IMG/VR virus record: IMGVR_UViG_3300029286_000061
Span: 1 to 49,680 of that record
DNA length: 49,680 bases
Direction: 5' to 3' (one strand)
DNA from: a virus
Below the pieces are notes generated by a model. The model was not told the DNA's origin, did no database searches, and was given only the letters and a program-made list of their open reading frames with translations. Below, one piece after another: positions 48,863 through 49,680 of the stretch; position 1 is the stretch's first letter, and the number at the start of each line of letters is the position of its first letter. The position numbers were made by a program, and so were the translations under genes.

Positions 48863-49270
48863 ATGAACCGAAAAGAACTTGATGAAAAGGTACGTGCATA
48901 TAATGCACGTGCCCTTATGAAACAGGATAGAGTTATTGCAAATCATGTGGAGTATGTTGTGTGTCCATGGGGAAAGTTCAGTCTCACAAAAGCTGAACGG
49001 AAAAATAAGACACCCGAACAGATAATGAAACTGCGTAAAAGTCGCTGGAAAGCAGAACGTGTTATAAGCAGACTAGGGCGTGAGAAGGCCATGGAGTATG
49101 GTGTAATAAATGCTGACCACACATTTAATGAAGCTAAGTATGATGAACTGGTGGCCATGGCACGTGATGCACAAGCAGAAGCACAGCGTCTTGAAATGGT
49201 GAAGAAACTGGAACCAGTGAAAGCTACAGCAGAACAAGTTGAAGAACTTGTAGCACAAGGTGAGAAATAA
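48863..49270 (+). CDS. Basic helical early protein (135 aa)
   Basis: AAAGGAG, ATG 48863. Lys/Arg-rich helices (LDEKVRAYNARALMKQDRVI, LRKSRWKAERVISRLGREKA), then a coiled-coil end (ARDAQAEAQRLEMVKKLEPV). Could bind nucleic acid. No family recognised. Confidence 0.5.
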   Translation: MNRKELDEKVRAYNARALMKQDRVIANHVEYVVCPWGKFSLTKAERKNKTPEQIMKLRKSRWKAERVISRLGREKAMEYGVINADHTFNEAKYDELVAMARDAQAEAQRLEMVKKLEPVKATAEQVEELVAQGEK

Positions 49271-49283
49271 TATGAGTGTACCG

Positions 49284-49315
49284 CCCCTCTTCGGAGGGGT
49301 ATTCCCAAGGAGGGG
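49284..49315 (+). promoter_or_regulatory. UUCG hairpin with alternative pairing to the ribosome site
   Basis: CCCCTC-TTCG-GAGGGG (49284-49299) is a hyperstable tetraloop hairpin. The same GAGGGG occurs at 49310-49315 as the ribosome site of the 49320 gene, so CCCCTC could pair with either. Possible translational switch or transcript-end element; T run too weak for a good terminator. Confidence 0.45.
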
Positions 49316-49319
49316 AAGA

Positions 49320-49680
49320 TGAAAGGAACGTTTAAAATCACAATGGCATACTTGGAAGGCTTGGGTGCTTGCAAATCTGGACTGGCCGCGTTTGGGGAAG
49401 CATATCCAAAAGGTGGCGAGTATCAGGAGGTCTTGAACCGTTGTTGCGCTGAAGGACACATAGATTGGGCTATGTGGTTGCTGTTAAAGGTTGGAAATAC
49501 CGAGGACATGCGATTTTATGAAGAAGAGATATCTGACGATAAACGTGATATCGTGTTTGCCGGGAGTATTGAGTTTAAGTTTGAGGCTAGATTGCGGAAT
49601 TTGATTGCTGGCAGGGACATCAAGGCTGGCGGGTTCATCAAGGCTGGCGGGTTCATCAAGGCTGGCGAGTTCATCGAGGC
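49320..49680 (+). CDS. Hexapeptide-repeat protein, N-terminal part
   Basis: ATG 49320 with AAGGAGGGG upstream. N-terminal domain: MKGTFKITMAYLEGLGACKS, FGEAYPKGGEYQEVLNRCCA, IDWAMWLLLKVGN; then VFAGSIEFKFEARLRNLIAG and the start of the x-x-I-[KE]-A-G array, running off the window. Continues at base 1 (see 1-512), giving a protein of about 239 residues on the circular molecule (assembled repeat number). The 'L..LGAC...L..F...YP.GGEYQ.VL ... DWA.WL' start is shared with other phage x-x-I-x-A-G repeat proteins. Confidence 0.75.
49527..49680 (+). repeat. Terminal redundancy with bases 1-154
   Basis: Bases 49527-49680 match 1-154 except one position: T at 49653 against G at 127 (Phe versus Cys codon). 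Joining at this overlap restores the repeat-protein gene, so the window is one circularly joined genome of about 49,526 bp. Confidence 0.9.

Overview
The window looks like the complete genome of a virulent tailed phage with siphovirus layout. The last 154 bases (49527-49680) repeat the first 154 with one mismatch, so the contig closes on itself as a circular or terminally redundant molecule of about 49.5 kb. There is a full HK97-type head and long-tail gene set, one tail tube gene, a 1441-residue tape measure and no sheath gene. I see no integrase or lysogeny genes. An Rz/Rz1-type spanin pair, whose outer member has a lipobox, points to a Gram-negative (diderm) host. Promoters are near-consensus sigma70. 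Base composition is moderately AT-rich, with visibly GC-richer patches: the wrap-around repeat-protein/HNH region, the distal half of the tail fibre gene, and the gene at 41.2 kb.

Layout, read from the divergent control region at 37.74-38.48 kb. Leftward (minus strand), a TTGACA-N17-TATTCT promoter drives the late genes from 37.7 down to 13.07 kb: small and large terminase, portal, protease with a nested scaffold, decoration protein, major capsid, head-tail connectors, tail tube, tail chaperone, tape measure, distal tail proteins, propeller-repeat fibre, LamG tail protein, lectin-fold receptor-binding fibre, fibre chaperone, then small lysis genes (holin candidates and spanins). No endolysin is recognisable. 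Rightward (plus strand), TTGACA-N17-TATACT promoters drive many small accessory genes (38.5-49.5 kb, continuing through the junction to 1.9 kb), then the replication block (2.0-13.0 kb): SNF2-like helicase, probable ssDNA-binding protein, PD-(D/E)XK nuclease, AEP (TOTE-type) primase, UvrD-like helicase, MazG-like pyrophosphohydrolase, family A DNA polymerase, a Csx16-like protein and a VRR-NUC nuclease. A bidirectional terminator at 13041-13066 separates the two convergent arms.

The most unusual region is the accessory early arm. Four genes there are each cut by a single in-frame stop codon (TAA, TAG, TGA, TAA) while the reading frame and family-like sequence continue beyond it. Two tRNA-like RNAs in the same arm have canonical acceptor and T arms but aberrant anticodon arms. 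A gene-free 1.25-kb stretch (39953-41200) holds three perfect 22-bp iterons, a perfect CRP-type palindrome and dense degenerate repeats, and is the best replication-origin candidate. A 20-bp sequence upstream of the large terminase gene recurs perfectly, inverted, 4.6 kb away and imperfectly in the divergent control region. Other points of interest are the phage-borne Csx16-like candidate (possible counter-defence) and a receptor-binding fibre whose C-terminus looks like a diversity-generating retroelement target although no reverse transcriptase is present.
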